Shown piece after piece: positions 8,319 through 16,347 of a DNA stretch of 64,000 nucleotides (positions are counted from its first letter, which is position 1; every line of letters begins with the position of its first letter). The DNA lies in assembly GCA_004299235.1 (NCBI GenBank), contig SCQL01000019.1, positions 62,001 to 126,000 of the forward strand, written 5' to 3'. This stretch comes from a bacterium. Its GTDB lineage: Bacteria; Chloroflexota; Dormibacteria; Dormibacterales; Dormibacteraceae. The notes under the pieces are model-generated. The model was not told the DNA's origin. It searched no databases and saw nothing but the letters and a program-made list of their open reading frames with translations. A program made the translations under genes and the position numbers.

Positions 8319-9094
8319 CCGCTCCGGCGGCCGCTCTGGCGCCCGACTTGGTCGCCGGACTGCGTCGACTCAAGCTCGCTCGCGTCAGGGTCATCGCGCC
8401 CGAGGTCTGCCAGACCGCCAAGACTCAGCGCTGGGCACCAGACGAATTCCTGCGCACCCTCATCGAGGCCGAGCTTGCCGCCCGCGACGAGTCCAACCTG
8501 CGCGGCCGCGTCAAGCAGGCCGGCTTCCCGGTGGTCAAGAGCCTGGACGACTTCAAGGTCCAGGCCTCGTCGGTGCCGCAGGCAACCTTCAACTACATCG
8601 CCGGCCTGGAATGGATCCGCGCCAAGGATAACCTCTGTCTGGTCGGTCCCGCCGGCACCGGTAAGTCTCACCTTCTGGTTGGCGTCGGTCACGCCGCCGT
8701 GCAGACCGGGCTACGCGTTCGCTATTTCACCGCATCCGACCTCGTCGAGACGCTCTATCGCGGTCTGGCCGACAACTCGGTCGGTCGGGTCATCGACAAC
8801 CTGCTCCGCGTCGACCTGGTCATCCTCGACGAGCTAGGGTTCGCCCCTCTTGACCCAACCGGAAGTCAGCTCTTCTTCCGCTTCATCGCCGCCGCCTATG
8901 AGCGACGCAGCCTGGGCCTCGCCAGTCACTGGCCCTTCGACCAGTGGGGTCACTTCCTTCCCGACGAGACCACCGCCGTTTCAATGATTGATCGCATCCT
9001 CCACCACGCGGTCGTGGTCGTCACCGAGGGCGAGTCCTTCCGCATGAAAGAGGCCAAGACTAGAGGAGGTGAGCTGGCTAGAAAGAAGGCTTGA
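8315..9094 (+). CDS. istB: IS21 helper ATPase IstB
   Basis: A 259-residue AAA+ ATPase that assembles on target DNA and activates the IstA transposase. Walker A is GPAGTGKSH, Walker B LVILDELGF, followed by the sensor region SHWPFDQWGHFLPDE and IDRILHHAVVV, all standard for IstB. Its length matches the family. The ATG overlaps the istA stop. The gene is intact although its partner is broken, which argues for fairly recent decay of the element. One substitution is worth noting: the usual asparagine-rich sensor (TSNxxF) reads ASHWPF. Confidence 0.9.
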   Translation: MTAPAAALAPDLVAGLRRLKLARVRVIAPEVCQTAKTQRWAPDEFLRTLIEAELAARDESNLRGRVKQAGFPVVKSLDDFKVQASSVPQATFNYIAGLEWIRAKDNLCLVGPAGTGKSHLLVGVGHAAVQTGLRVRYFTASDLVETLYRGLADNSVGRVIDNLLRVDLVILDELGFAPLDPTGSQLFFRFIAAAYERRSLGLASHWPFDQWGHFLPDETTAVSMIDRILHHAVVVVTEGESFRMKEAKTRGGELARKKA

Positions 9095-9109
9095 GAAGCC
9101 TCACTGGGT

Positions 9110-9157
9110 GCGGACTTTCAGTTGGCCAAAACCGCGGACTTTGAGATGGCCATTGAC
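9110..9157. repeat. IS21 right-end repeats, type A (two copies)
   Basis: Two consecutive copies of about 23 bases beginning GCGGACTTT, at 9110-9132 and 9134-9157 (GCGGACTTTCAGTTGGCCAA and GCGGACTTTGAGATGGCCAT). They lie just after istB. IS21-family ends carry such multiple terminal repeats as transposase-binding sites. Confidence 0.55.
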
Positions 9158-9169
9158 AGAGCACCCGGC

Positions 9170-9211
9170 TGGTCAGTTTCAGCGATCGTAGGTGGTCAAT
9201 TTCGGCGATCG
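9170..9211. repeat. IS21 right-end repeats, type B (two copies)
   Basis: Two 19-base copies at 9170-9188 and 9193-9211 (TGGTCAGTTTCAGCGATCG and TGGTCAATTTCGGCGATCG), differing at two positions. The second marks the probable outer edge of the IS21 element, because recognisable xre coding sequence starts immediately to the right. Confidence 0.6.
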
Positions 9212-9433
9212 TCATCAGTTCTCCGTGGTCTGGCCGTCGCCCTGTCGGTAAGCGCCGACCTGCTCATCTTCGATAAAGAGGAACGCGGCCCCGACGACAC
9301 CCTTCGCCTACAGATCGAGGCCGCCGCCCGACTCAACCCCGAGGAGAAGAAGGCTCTCATGCTCATCTTCGAGGGCATCCTCCTCCAGCACCAGCACGCA
9401 GAAGCAGCCCTCCGCCTCACTCGCGTCAGCTGA
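9212..9433 (+). pseudogene. XRE-type regulator, C-terminal remnant
   Basis: The frame reads SSVLRGLAVALSVSADLLIF then DKEERGPDDTLRLQIEAAAR and KKALMLIFEGILLQHQ, ending at 9433. It resembles the end of the Cro/CI-type HTH (LxxLAxALxVSxDxL) followed by the short C-terminal helix region of small XRE regulators that carry a D/E-ERGPDD motif. The first HTH helices are missing; the open frame instead extends back into the IS21 terminal repeats (to an ATG inside the IS end). It is therefore a gene truncated by the IS21 right end, unlikely to bind DNA normally. Confidence 0.6.
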
Positions 9434-9605
9434 GGGCGATCAAACAGTCAGCGACAGGAGCAAGCAGCTCACCGCCCGACAGCGATAGAAGACCGCCGTC
9501 GAGCGCCTGAAGGCGAGCCTGAGTTCGAAACTCGATTCGCCGTCCCTTCTTCCTCCCCAAGCGCGACTCCTGACCCCTGCCGATTTCGTCGATGACGACC
9601 TCGTT

Positions 9606-9992
9606 TCAGCCGACCCGTTCCGGCTGACCGGCGACTCGGGACATGAAGTCGGGGCTCTCACAGGTCAACACATATCGCCGCTCATCGGTGTCAGTCGCCG
9701 GCTGCGCCGACACATAGGCGACAGCTGCCTTGAGGGAGCGCGCCACATAGTCAGAGTCGGAGTCCGACGGCAAGCGTTTTGTGTCCCACGTCCCCCCAGC
9801 ACCCACGGGCAGCCACCTGCCGTCTTCGCGCTTGGTCCACACGTCGCCGCCGAGGATGGCATAGCCGTTGGCGGCAACTGCGGCTGCAACCTCTGGCACG
9901 TCGTTCTGCGTCCACCCGAGTTCACCAGTGAAGAACCGAGTGGCCCGCTCGAGAAGCGCTGCGTTCAAGAACCTGGAGATGTCCACGGTCAC
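9606..9992 (-). CDS. Probable immunity protein for the adjacent Rhs toxin (Imm40-like)
   Basis: A 128-residue acidic, soluble protein starting at a GTG whose GTGA overlaps the stop of the Rhs gene. This is the usual position of an immunity gene, and the coupling would ensure antitoxin synthesis. Visible segments are DISRFLNAALLERATRFFTG, then ANGYAILGGDVWTKREDGRW and YVARSLKAAVAYVSA. The AILGGDVxxxxxGRW core followed by a YVxRSxxxAxxYI helix resembles, from memory, the Imm40 group of polymorphic-toxin immunity proteins. The family name is tentative; the genetic position is the stronger evidence. The upstream part of the longer open frame is only antisense-like shadow within the Rhs gene. Confidence 0.6.
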   Translation of the reverse strand: MTVDISRFLNAALLERATRFFTGELGWTQNDVPEVAAAVAANGYAILGGDVWTKREDGRWLPVGAGGTWDTKRLPSDSDSDYVARSLKAAVAYVSAQPATDTDERRYVLTCESPDFMSRVAGQPERVG

Positions 9993-11905
9993 GTTCCCGG
10001 CGCGAAGAATCGGTGCGTGATCTCGCCCGCGCCATTGATGACCCACTGGTAGGTGCCAGAGCAGCCGTTGATGAAGCCGGGCAGATTGACGTACGTGTAG
10101 GCTTGGCCGTCGGCCCCGACTCCCGCAGTTGCATCGCTCTCGTTGACCATGCTGTCCATCAGGGTCGGAAACCCGTGGTAGTCGTCTTGGCTCATCTGAG
10201 CCAGCACTCTCGCGGTGTAGATCCCACCAAGCGGTCCATAGACCGCCGCGGCTTCGGAAGTCGCTGCTATTGCACCACTCACCGCTTCGATCCCGGCCGC
10301 CACGGCTGCGCCCCCGCCGGCGACGAAGATGACGCCGGCAATCGGCGCTGCGATCACGACCGACTCGGCCACTCCGAGCGCGACCAGCGCGGGATTGCTG
10401 CTGTGCAGGTTGTCGACCGCGTTGCCCACGAACGCGCCGACACCACCAACCACCGCCGCGGCCGCCTGGTTCCACCACGCGAGCCCCGCAGGATCTGTTC
10501 CGTTCAGCGGCGTATCGCCGGCGTAGGTATATGCCTGCCGCGTGATCCGCACCATCGGGTCACGAGACATGAACTGGCCCGTCCCCGGGTCGTAATACCT
10601 GGCCCTCAAGTAGTAAAGGTCGGACTCAGGATCGAGATACTGACCAGCAAATCGGAATGGATTGGTCAGTGCTCCCGTGCTGGCGACCAGGTTCCCATAC
10701 GGATCGAACGTGTAGGTGGCCTGGCCTGTTCCCGATGAGTCGGTCACTAGCCGCGTGGATCCGAGCTGGTCGTGGTGTAGATAGTAGGTTGCGCTGCCGC
10801 TGATCTGCTCGAGCGGCAGCCCGCCAGGTCCGTACACGTAGGCCGTGGTCCCGTCTTTGAGCAACAGCGGTAGGCCTGCGGCCATATCCCACACGAATTG
10901 TGTGGTAGCGGTGGCAGTTTTGGACATTCTCAATCCGTCGGCGTTGTAGCCGTAGCTTGTGGTGCTAGCCGCGGCGTATTTGGTCAGGCGGTTCGCCTGG
11001 TCGTAGGTCAAGGTCTGGGCTTGACCCGTAGCCGGGGTGACCGATGTGCGATTTCCCCGCGTGTCGTACTGGTAGGTGGTCGCGCCGGTCGGGGGAGTCG
11101 AGCAAGTACCCGACGTCGATGCCGTCCAGCACAGCTCGTCAGCATTGTTGAAGACCTGCTGGGTGCTGCCGGTCTGCGTGAGGTTGTCGGCAGCATCGTA
11201 TTTGTAGGTAATACTGCTCGGTGGGGGCGAGGAACAGGCGGTCAGGTTTGCGGCCCCGGCATAGCAGAGCTGATTGAGCGGTGTGTACTTGTAGGAGCCG
11301 GCCCCAGTCGAAGCCGAGCTGTCGCTGGTCAACTGGTTGGCGGCGTCGCGAGTGTAGTTGGCGGTGAAAAGGGGCACGAGCCCCTTGGTCACCTTGATCG
11401 CGCTCAGCCGATCGGCGTTATCGAAGGTGGAGGTGTCGACGACGCCGGATGCGGTCGGGAGAGTCTCAGTCGTCAGGTTGGAGTTGGCGTCGTAGCCAAA
11501 GCTCGTCTGGTTGCCGTTCCAGTCCTGGACCGAGGTCCAGCGACCGGCGGCGTCATAGCCTCGACTCACGTTTAGATTCCCCGGGTACGTGATCGTGGTC
11601 GGCAGGTTGCGCAGGTTGTAAGCCCATTGCACCTGGGCGCCGTTGCCGTTGGTGTAGCTGACCATCCGGTGGAGGCTGTCCAAGCTCCAGGCACTGGTGC
11701 CCGTACCGTCCGCCAGCCCGGTTCGCTGCCCGTCGAGGTCGTAGGTGATGCCGGAAACGTTGGGCGTGAGGCCGTCGCTGTAGTTGATCCCGATCAGCTG
11801 GTTGGCCGCGTCGTAGGCAAAGCTGGTACAGGCGACCCCGGGAGTGGCGCTGCAGTTCCCGCCGGGATCCTGCTTGGTGAGCCGATTGCCATTGCCGCAG
11901 GTGGG
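9989..11905 (-). pseudogene. Rhs/YD-repeat protein with C-terminal toxin tail, 5'-truncated (orphan Rhs)
   Basis: About 639 codons of Rhs shell: many YD repeats (for example GYDANSNLTTE, YKYDAADNLTQTGS, YQYDTRGNRTSV), then the Rhs-associated core with HHDQLGSTRLVTDSSG, DPYGN and YYLRARYYDPGTGQFMSRDP. The tail after NGTDPAGL is about 160 residues, with a hydrophobic Ala/Gly/Val-rich stretch and a C-terminal domain ending YTYVNLPGFINGC...WVINGAGEITHRFFAPGT, a probable toxin I cannot assign. The N-terminal shell, signal and start codon are absent: homology stops abruptly near 11905, and upstream lies the lysE 3' end in another frame. It could be a displaced Rhs C-terminal cassette kept as a recombination donor, or a dead fragment. 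Confidence 0.8.
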
Positions 11906-11973
11906 CCTAAAGATTCCCGCCCTGCGGCAGGCCGCTGACGCGCTCCAGTGGGCCCGAATTTCGGGAAGGACTG

Positions 11974-12603
11974 CTATAGCCGCTCGACCGCCAGCCGGGC
12001 TCCGAAGCCGAGCAGGACCACGCCCGTGACCCGTTCCATCCACTGGCGAACGCGCGGCGCGGTGATGAAGTCGCGGATCCGCGTGACGAAGATGCCGTAG
12101 ACGTTCATCCAGGTCCATCCGATCACGGCGAAGACCAGCCCCAGCAAGAGCAGGCGGGGCAGCAGCGCCTGTCCCGGAGCCACGAACTGCGGCAGGAAGG
12201 TGACGAAGAACACTCCCAGCTTGGGATTGGTGAGGGCGGAAAGAAATCCCTGCCGGAAGATGGCATGCGCGGGCGCGGGCGGCGGCGTGCCGGCCAGGAG
12301 GTCGGCGGGCCGGCGCCGCGAATCGTTGAGCGCGCGCAAGCCCAGGTACGCGAGATAGGCGGCGCCGGCAATTTTGAGCATGAACAGCAGCTCGCTCGAG
12401 GTGCGCAGCAAAGCCGAGAGGCCGACCGCCGTGGCGGTGACCCAGATCGACAGCGCGAGGGCGATGCCGGTCGTGGTCAGGATGACTCCCCGCCGGCCGT
12501 GAGCCAGCGCGTTCTTGGTGACGACCGCCATGTCAGGGCCGGGCGTCACCGCCAGGAGCAGCGAGACGCCGGCGAAGGCGAGGAGCTCGGAGTCCACGTT
12601 CAC
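11974..12603 (-). CDS. LysE/RhtB family amino-acid exporter
   Basis: A 209-residue inner-membrane exporter with six hydrophobic segments. The N-terminus SELLAFAGVSLLLAVTPGPD followed by MAVVTKNALAHGRRG is the LysE/RhtB signature (xxxPGPDxxxVxxxxxxxGrrxG). FRQGFLSALTNPKLGVFFV matches the conserved loop F..G...nl.NPK...ff. GTG 12603 is chosen because the family sequence starts there and it lies 10 bases after the upstream zinc-ribbon gene's stop; upstream in-frame codons are shadow of that gene. The exported amino acid is unknown. It is the last gene of the minus-strand string that begins with the CDF transporter. Confidence 0.9.
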   Translation of the reverse strand: MNVDSELLAFAGVSLLLAVTPGPDMAVVTKNALAHGRRGVILTTTGIALALSIWVTATAVGLSALLRTSSELLFMLKIAGAAYLAYLGLRALNDSRRRPADLLAGTPPPAPAHAIFRQGFLSALTNPKLGVFFVTFLPQFVAPGQALLPRLLLLGLVFAVIGWTWMNVYGIFVTRIRDFITAPRVRQWMERVTGVVLLGFGARLAVERL

Positions 12604-12613
12604 CGATTTTGCA

Positions 12614-13387
12614 CTAGCCCCAGCGGAACTCCTGGCACAGGTAGTCGAACTCCTGCCCCTCGGGCATGCCGTGCGGGGAATTTTTCGGGTCGGCCGGCCC
12701 GACGGCAAGGATGACCACGGTCACTCCCTGCCGGCTGGCGACGATGACGGCAAACCGCACCTTGGCCGCCTGCGAGTTCGCGCCGATTAGGTTCGCGGCG
12801 TAGACGGCTCCGATCCCATCCTGGCTGCCGATGTGCGCGCCCTTCAACCCTGAGACCTGGCTCACGTCCTGCCACTCGGACGAGGGCAGGGCCGAGACCG
12901 TGCTCCGCATCACCGAGTCGAGAGGCTGGCCGGCCTTCATGCCCGTGACCTGAAGCGTGCCGAGCTTGGTGCCGAACGAGATCCCATCGGCGTCCTGGTT
13001 GCGCACGGTCCACTGCGCGCTGTAGTCCACCTCGTACTTGAACGCCGCGCTGCGGTAGGTGCTGGACTCCGGCAGCGGGGTGAGGATCTTGGGACCGCAG
13101 CCGGCCTTGCACGCCGGGTGATTCCCGACGGCTCGAGACACCGCCAGCGCGCTCACTCCCAACATCGCGATCGCCAGGATCACGAGCAGGCCGCCGGCGA
13201 TCGCGATCGGTGCGAGCTTGGACCGGCCCACCGTGGGGTAAGCCGTGCGCTGGGCCATCGGGTAGGTGTAGGGGGCCGGCGCCGCCATCGCCTGGGGGAC
13301 CTGGGCCGCGCCGCATCGACCGCAGAACCCGGCGCCGGGGACGAGCCGGCTGCCGCATCGGCCGCAGAAACGCGGCTGGGCGGCCAT
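12614..13387 (-). CDS. Zinc-ribbon, single-pass membrane protein of unknown function
   Basis: A 257-residue protein. A double-knuckle zinc ribbon CGRCGSRLVPGAGFCGRCG occupies about residues 9-27, then a Pro/Ala/Tyr-rich linker and a transmembrane helix (PIAIAGGLLVILAIAMLGV, about 63-82). The extracytoplasmic domain of about 170 residues (YRSAAFKYEVDYSAQWTVRN onward) resembles lipoprotein-like domains that follow such ribbons in Chloroflexota and actinobacteria, but no enzyme motif is seen. ATG 13387 shares one base with the stop of the PrsW-like gene (TGATG). I infer a membrane sensor or a partner of the PrsW-like protein and S53 peptidase. Confidence 0.7.
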   Translation of the reverse strand: MAAQPRFCGRCGSRLVPGAGFCGRCGAAQVPQAMAAPAPYTYPMAQRTAYPTVGRSKLAPIAIAGGLLVILAIAMLGVSALAVSRAVGNHPACKAGCGPKILTPLPESSTYRSAAFKYEVDYSAQWTVRNQDADGISFGTKLGTLQVTGMKAGQPLDSVMRSTVSALPSSEWQDVSQVSGLKGAHIGSQDGIGAVYAANLIGANSQAAKVRFAVIVASRQGVTVVILAVGPADPKNSPHGMPEGQEFDYLCQEFRWG

Positions 13388-14571
13388 CAGGCGGCCCCGC
13401 CCGGTCGCGGCCGGCCCTGCTTCGGCGCCGCCGCCCGCGCTGCGCCGCACGCCGGACAGAACGTCATCGCCGGCACGACCCGGTGACACTCGGGGCACGG
13501 CCCGTCGGGACCGATTTCGTGTTCGGCGCCTTCAGCCAGAAGCGCCTCGTGGATCACCAAACGGACGTAGAGCAGCACCGCGACCGTCGCCAGCACGCGG
13601 CTCGCCACCACCGTGACGAGGTCGGGGAGGGCGAGGTCGAGCGTGGCGAGCAGGACCTGCGATCCGATGGCGACGACCAGGGCCGCAAGGATGCTCGATG
13701 CCCACGGCCGGCCTGCCCGACGCCGGTTGTAACGATGCAGCCACACCGATGCCGCGATCAGGGCGGTCGTGCTGGCGTTGACGAGTGAGACAAGGATGCC
13801 CGCCTGGAGCAGCCGGAGGGACCAATCGAGTGGGGCGCCGGTCGCGACCAGCGGGCCGTTGATCAGCGGCCAGAACGCGGCGAGCGAGCTGCTCAGGGTG
13901 AATCCGAGCGCCGACGCCGCGCCGAAGGTGAGGCCGTCGAGCGGCTCGCGAAACCGGCCTCCCAATAGGAAGAGGAACAGCGGCCCGGCGAGCATCAGGG
14001 CTTGCGCGACGATGGGGAGGGCCACGCCGGCGAGCACGAAAGCGTTCTCCCTGTCGCCCGTGAGGTTCAGGTGGGCGACGGCGCCGCCCGCGAACGTGAT
14101 GAAGGCGTAGCCGAGCACCACGCCGGCGACCATCGTTGCCCCGATGACGAGCCATGGCTCGCTCTCGTACACCTCGACCTCGTACAGGTACAGCAAGTAG
14201 AGCGCCGGCAGCAGGAACGTCGCGGCGGCCGTGGCCGGAGCGAACAGGTGCAGGGCCGCCAGCAACACGACCGCGGCGATGCCGGCGATGAGCGCGGTGC
14301 GGAAGGCGCCGCCGCGGCGATGGGGCAGATGCGGGAACAGCGTGCTGATGATGGCCACGTGCGCCACCGCCTCGGAGGGCACGGCCGCGAAGGCGTGGCG
14401 GCGCGAACGGCTGGCGGACGTGAGGTGCGCGCCGCAGTGGCCGCAGAATGCGCCGGCAGGCACCGGCATCGCGCAGTGCGGACACGTGACTAGCGGCGGT
14501 GCCTCGTGCGGACGGGCGCCGCTATCACTGGCGTCCTTTTCCCGCCCGCCACGGCGTTCGGAAGGGCTCAT
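13387..14571 (-). CDS. PrsW-like polytopic membrane protein with two zinc ribbons, catalytic residues lost
   Basis: A 394-residue protein: an N-terminal zinc ribbon (CPHCAMPVPAGAFCGHCG, about 30-47), about eight membrane helices with PrsW-family landmarks, and a C-terminal ribbon (CPECHRVVPAMTFCPACG). The PrsW landmark EPLDGLTFGAASALGFTLSS aligns with the site-2-like protease PrsW, whose motifs are an EE pair, a GFAxxEN segment and HAxxxxxxG. Here the corresponding places read AQ (PIVAQALML), SSS (GFTLSSSL) and N (LVNASTTAL), so no catalytic Glu or His remains. ATG 14571 overlaps the S53 stop (ATGA). It is therefore likely a non-proteolytic relative acting as sensor or scaffold. Confidence 0.7.
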   Translation of the reverse strand: MSPSERRGGREKDASDSGARPHEAPPLVTCPHCAMPVPAGAFCGHCGAHLTSASRSRRHAFAAVPSEAVAHVAIISTLFPHLPHRRGGAFRTALIAGIAAVVLLAALHLFAPATAAATFLLPALYLLYLYEVEVYESEPWLVIGATMVAGVVLGYAFITFAGGAVAHLNLTGDRENAFVLAGVALPIVAQALMLAGPLFLFLLGGRFREPLDGLTFGAASALGFTLSSSLAAFWPLINGPLVATGAPLDWSLRLLQAGILVSLVNASTTALIAASVWLHRYNRRRAGRPWASSILAALVVAIGSQVLLATLDLALPDLVTVVASRVLATVAVLLYVRLVIHEALLAEGAEHEIGPDGPCPECHRVVPAMTFCPACGAARAAAPKQGRPRPGGAA

Positions 14572-16214
14572 GCCCCGCCACCCTTGATGTAGAGGATCCA
14601 CGCGGCATCCAGCGCCGCCCCGTCCATGCTTCCCCATCCGGTCGCGAAGTCCCAACCCGGACCGGCATCGTAGGCGAGGTTGTTGCCGATGCTCACGTCA
14701 TGGAACGGCTTGGCGGGCAGCTTCGATGCGTTCTCGCCCATCCAGTAAAGGGCGGGGTTGGCGAAACCCGTCTCGCGCAGCCCCTTTTGCCTGAGGTCCT
14801 GGTCGATCAGCGCCACCGTCGCGGCCCACAGCGGAGTCGCCGCCGAGGTGCCGCCCGCCTGCCCGTCCTGGCCCTGGAAGAGGATGTGGAACCCGGTCGC
14901 CGGATCGGCGTCCGCGGCCACGTCAGGCACCTGTCTCAGGCCGTGCCCGGCGGCCGCCGCCTCGCTTTTCTGGTAATCGGGAACCGGGTAGAACTGGCTC
15001 GGCCCGCCGCCGCTGCCGCTCTCGTCGAGGGGGCTCCCCCATGCGGCTTCCCTGAAGTACGCCCCCTGCAGGGACTCGAACACGCTCGTGCCGCCGACGG
15101 CGGTCACGGTCGGCAGGGTCGCCGGGAAACTGGCCGCGGGATCCTGGTCCTGGCCGCACGTGTAGGCGCCGTTGTCGCCGCTGGCGACGAAGTGCGACAT
15201 CCCCTCGGCCACAGCGCGGTCCTGGATGCTCGCGTACGTGTTGCGGTGACCGCTCGGCGTCTGGGACTCGCACGAGCCGAGGCTCTCGGAGATGATCGAG
15301 CCCAGATGATCGGTGACCATCTGGTCGAAAGCGCGGTCGCCGTGCCCGAAGTCCGCGGCGGAAAGGTAGACGACCAGGTGCGCTCGGGGGGCCACCTCGT
15401 GGATGATCTCGAGGTCGAGCACGGTCTCGCCTTGAGGTTTTGCCGGCGTGCCCCAGCCGGGGTCACGCTTGATCGTCAAGATCGGATCGAAAGGCGGCAA
15501 CCCGAACTCGGCGGCGAACTGGTCGAGGTCGTTGAGGTTGGGCAGGTCGTCGATCTCCGGCAGAACGATGGTTTCACCAGACCCGTCGAGTCCCCTGTCC
15601 CGCAGCGCCTTGAGGTCGTAGAAAGCCAGAACGTCCGTGGGCGTCAGTCCGCCTGGGCGGACCGCCAAGCCCCGGGCCCGGTGGTAATCGTCGAGCCCAC
15701 TCACGCTGCCGGCCACGACGGCCAGCGGCGGTGGCAGCTGAGGCTCGTCCAGCGACGCGTAGAAGGTCGTGCCGTCGGCCCGCCGGTAGGCCTCGATATC
15801 CATATGCAGCAGTGAGGCCGCCACGGGCGCGGGACCGTCGGCTGCGATCACGCTCGATCCCTCTCGCCATGAGGCGCGGAGCCCGGCACCGTCCAGCGCC
15901 GTCACGGCTCGCCGCACAAGGGCGGGGTCGGGCCCGAACTCGGCGGCATACGCGGCCGGCGTCACGGTGCGACCCGAGGCGATGAGTGAGGCCAGCAGGT
16001 CCGGCCGGCGAACCCTGAGGCCGAAGCTGAGAGAGACGATGGTCGCCGCGCCCGCCGGGCCGAGGTGGGTCGACGCGCGGATGGCGCTGGCGATGGGGGC
16101 GGGCGGCTTGCTTTCCGTCTTCGCTGTGATGTGAGGGCCCGGGGGTGGGGATCCACAAGCCATGGCGGTCGCGCCCGCCAGGAGGGCGAGCGCCAGCCCG
16201 GCTCGGAACTTCAC
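14568..16214 (-). CDS. S53 family (sedolisin/kumamolisin-type) serine-carboxyl peptidase, predicted lipoprotein
   Basis: A 548-residue secreted acid-type peptidase. The N-terminus has a lipoprotein-like signal with Cys at residue 20 (LLAGATAMACGS), then an activation (pro-kumamolisin) domain to about residue 190. Catalytic residues are visible: Glu263 and Asp267 in GETVLDLE, oxyanion Asp347 in ASGDNGAY, and Ser457 in GGTSAATPLW. The calcium-site region near the end (DVSIGNN... WDFATGWGSMDG) is present. The GTG start overlaps the GNAT relic stop (GTGA) and the stop overlaps the PrsW-like gene, so it is in a tight operon. It would digest proteins outside the cell or at its surface. Confidence 0.9.
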   Translation of the reverse strand: MKFRAGLALALLAGATAMACGSPPPGPHITAKTESKPPAPIASAIRASTHLGPAGAATIVSLSFGLRVRRPDLLASLIASGRTVTPAAYAAEFGPDPALVRRAVTALDGAGLRASWREGSSVIAADGPAPVAASLLHMDIEAYRRADGTTFYASLDEPQLPPPLAVVAGSVSGLDDYHRARGLAVRPGGLTPTDVLAFYDLKALRDRGLDGSGETIVLPEIDDLPNLNDLDQFAAEFGLPPFDPILTIKRDPGWGTPAKPQGETVLDLEIIHEVAPRAHLVVYLSAADFGHGDRAFDQMVTDHLGSIISESLGSCESQTPSGHRNTYASIQDRAVAEGMSHFVASGDNGAYTCGQDQDPAASFPATLPTVTAVGGTSVFESLQGAYFREAAWGSPLDESGSGGGPSQFYPVPDYQKSEAAAAGHGLRQVPDVAADADPATGFHILFQGQDGQAGGTSAATPLWAATVALIDQDLRQKGLRETGFANPALYWMGENASKLPAKPFHDVSIGNNLAYDAGPGWDFATGWGSMDGAALDAAWILYIKGGGA

Positions 16215-16347
16215 GGAGACGTAGCTTCCCAGACCCCAGCCTCGAATGCCACCTCAAAACCGAGCATTTCGTACAGGTCGAACGCGCGCGTGTGGTTCCA
16301 GACAGCTCGAGGATGGCGGGCAGGTCCTCCTCGCGACCGGGTCTCAT
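16211..16347 (-). pseudogene. GNAT acetyltransferase relic with large internal deletion
   Basis: From ATG 16347 (overlapping the CDF stop as ATGA) the frame starts MRPGREEDLPAILEL, a typical GNAT N-terminus. After about 16 codons the sequence jumps, in another frame, to NHTRAFDLYEMLGFEVAFEA and stops at 16211, the typical GNAT C-terminus (N..A..LYexlGFev). About 100 codons of the middle, including the acetyl-CoA loop, are missing. Both ends keep the 4-base overlaps with the flanking genes, showing that a full GNAT gene was once part of this operon. Confidence 0.6.

Larger units (their letters stand above)
7519..9211 (+). mobile_element. IS21 family element, left end missing
   Basis: Contains the 3' half of istA, an intact istB overlapping it by four bases, and a right end with two kinds of short repeats at 9110-9211. 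The left end and the N-terminal half of IstA (HTH and DDE residues) are absent, replaced by the ISL3 relic. Without an intact transposase it cannot move by itself. The right end abuts the truncated xre gene, which suggests the original insertion interrupted that gene. Confidence 0.7.

Noticed and set aside
9434-9605. Possible gene between the xre remnant and the immunity gene
   Set aside because: No frame with recognisable motifs; only a 5-bp GAGTT/AACTC stem near 9520. Probably junk flank.
9993-10478. N-terminal extension of the immunity protein frame (290 codons in total)
   Set aside because: Gly/Arg-rich antiphase reading of the Rhs gene; the GTGA overlap at 9989-9992 gives a better start.
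11906-12118. N-terminal 70 codons of the Rhs open frame
   Set aside because: This part reads lysE 3' sequence in another frame and has no YD-repeat similarity.
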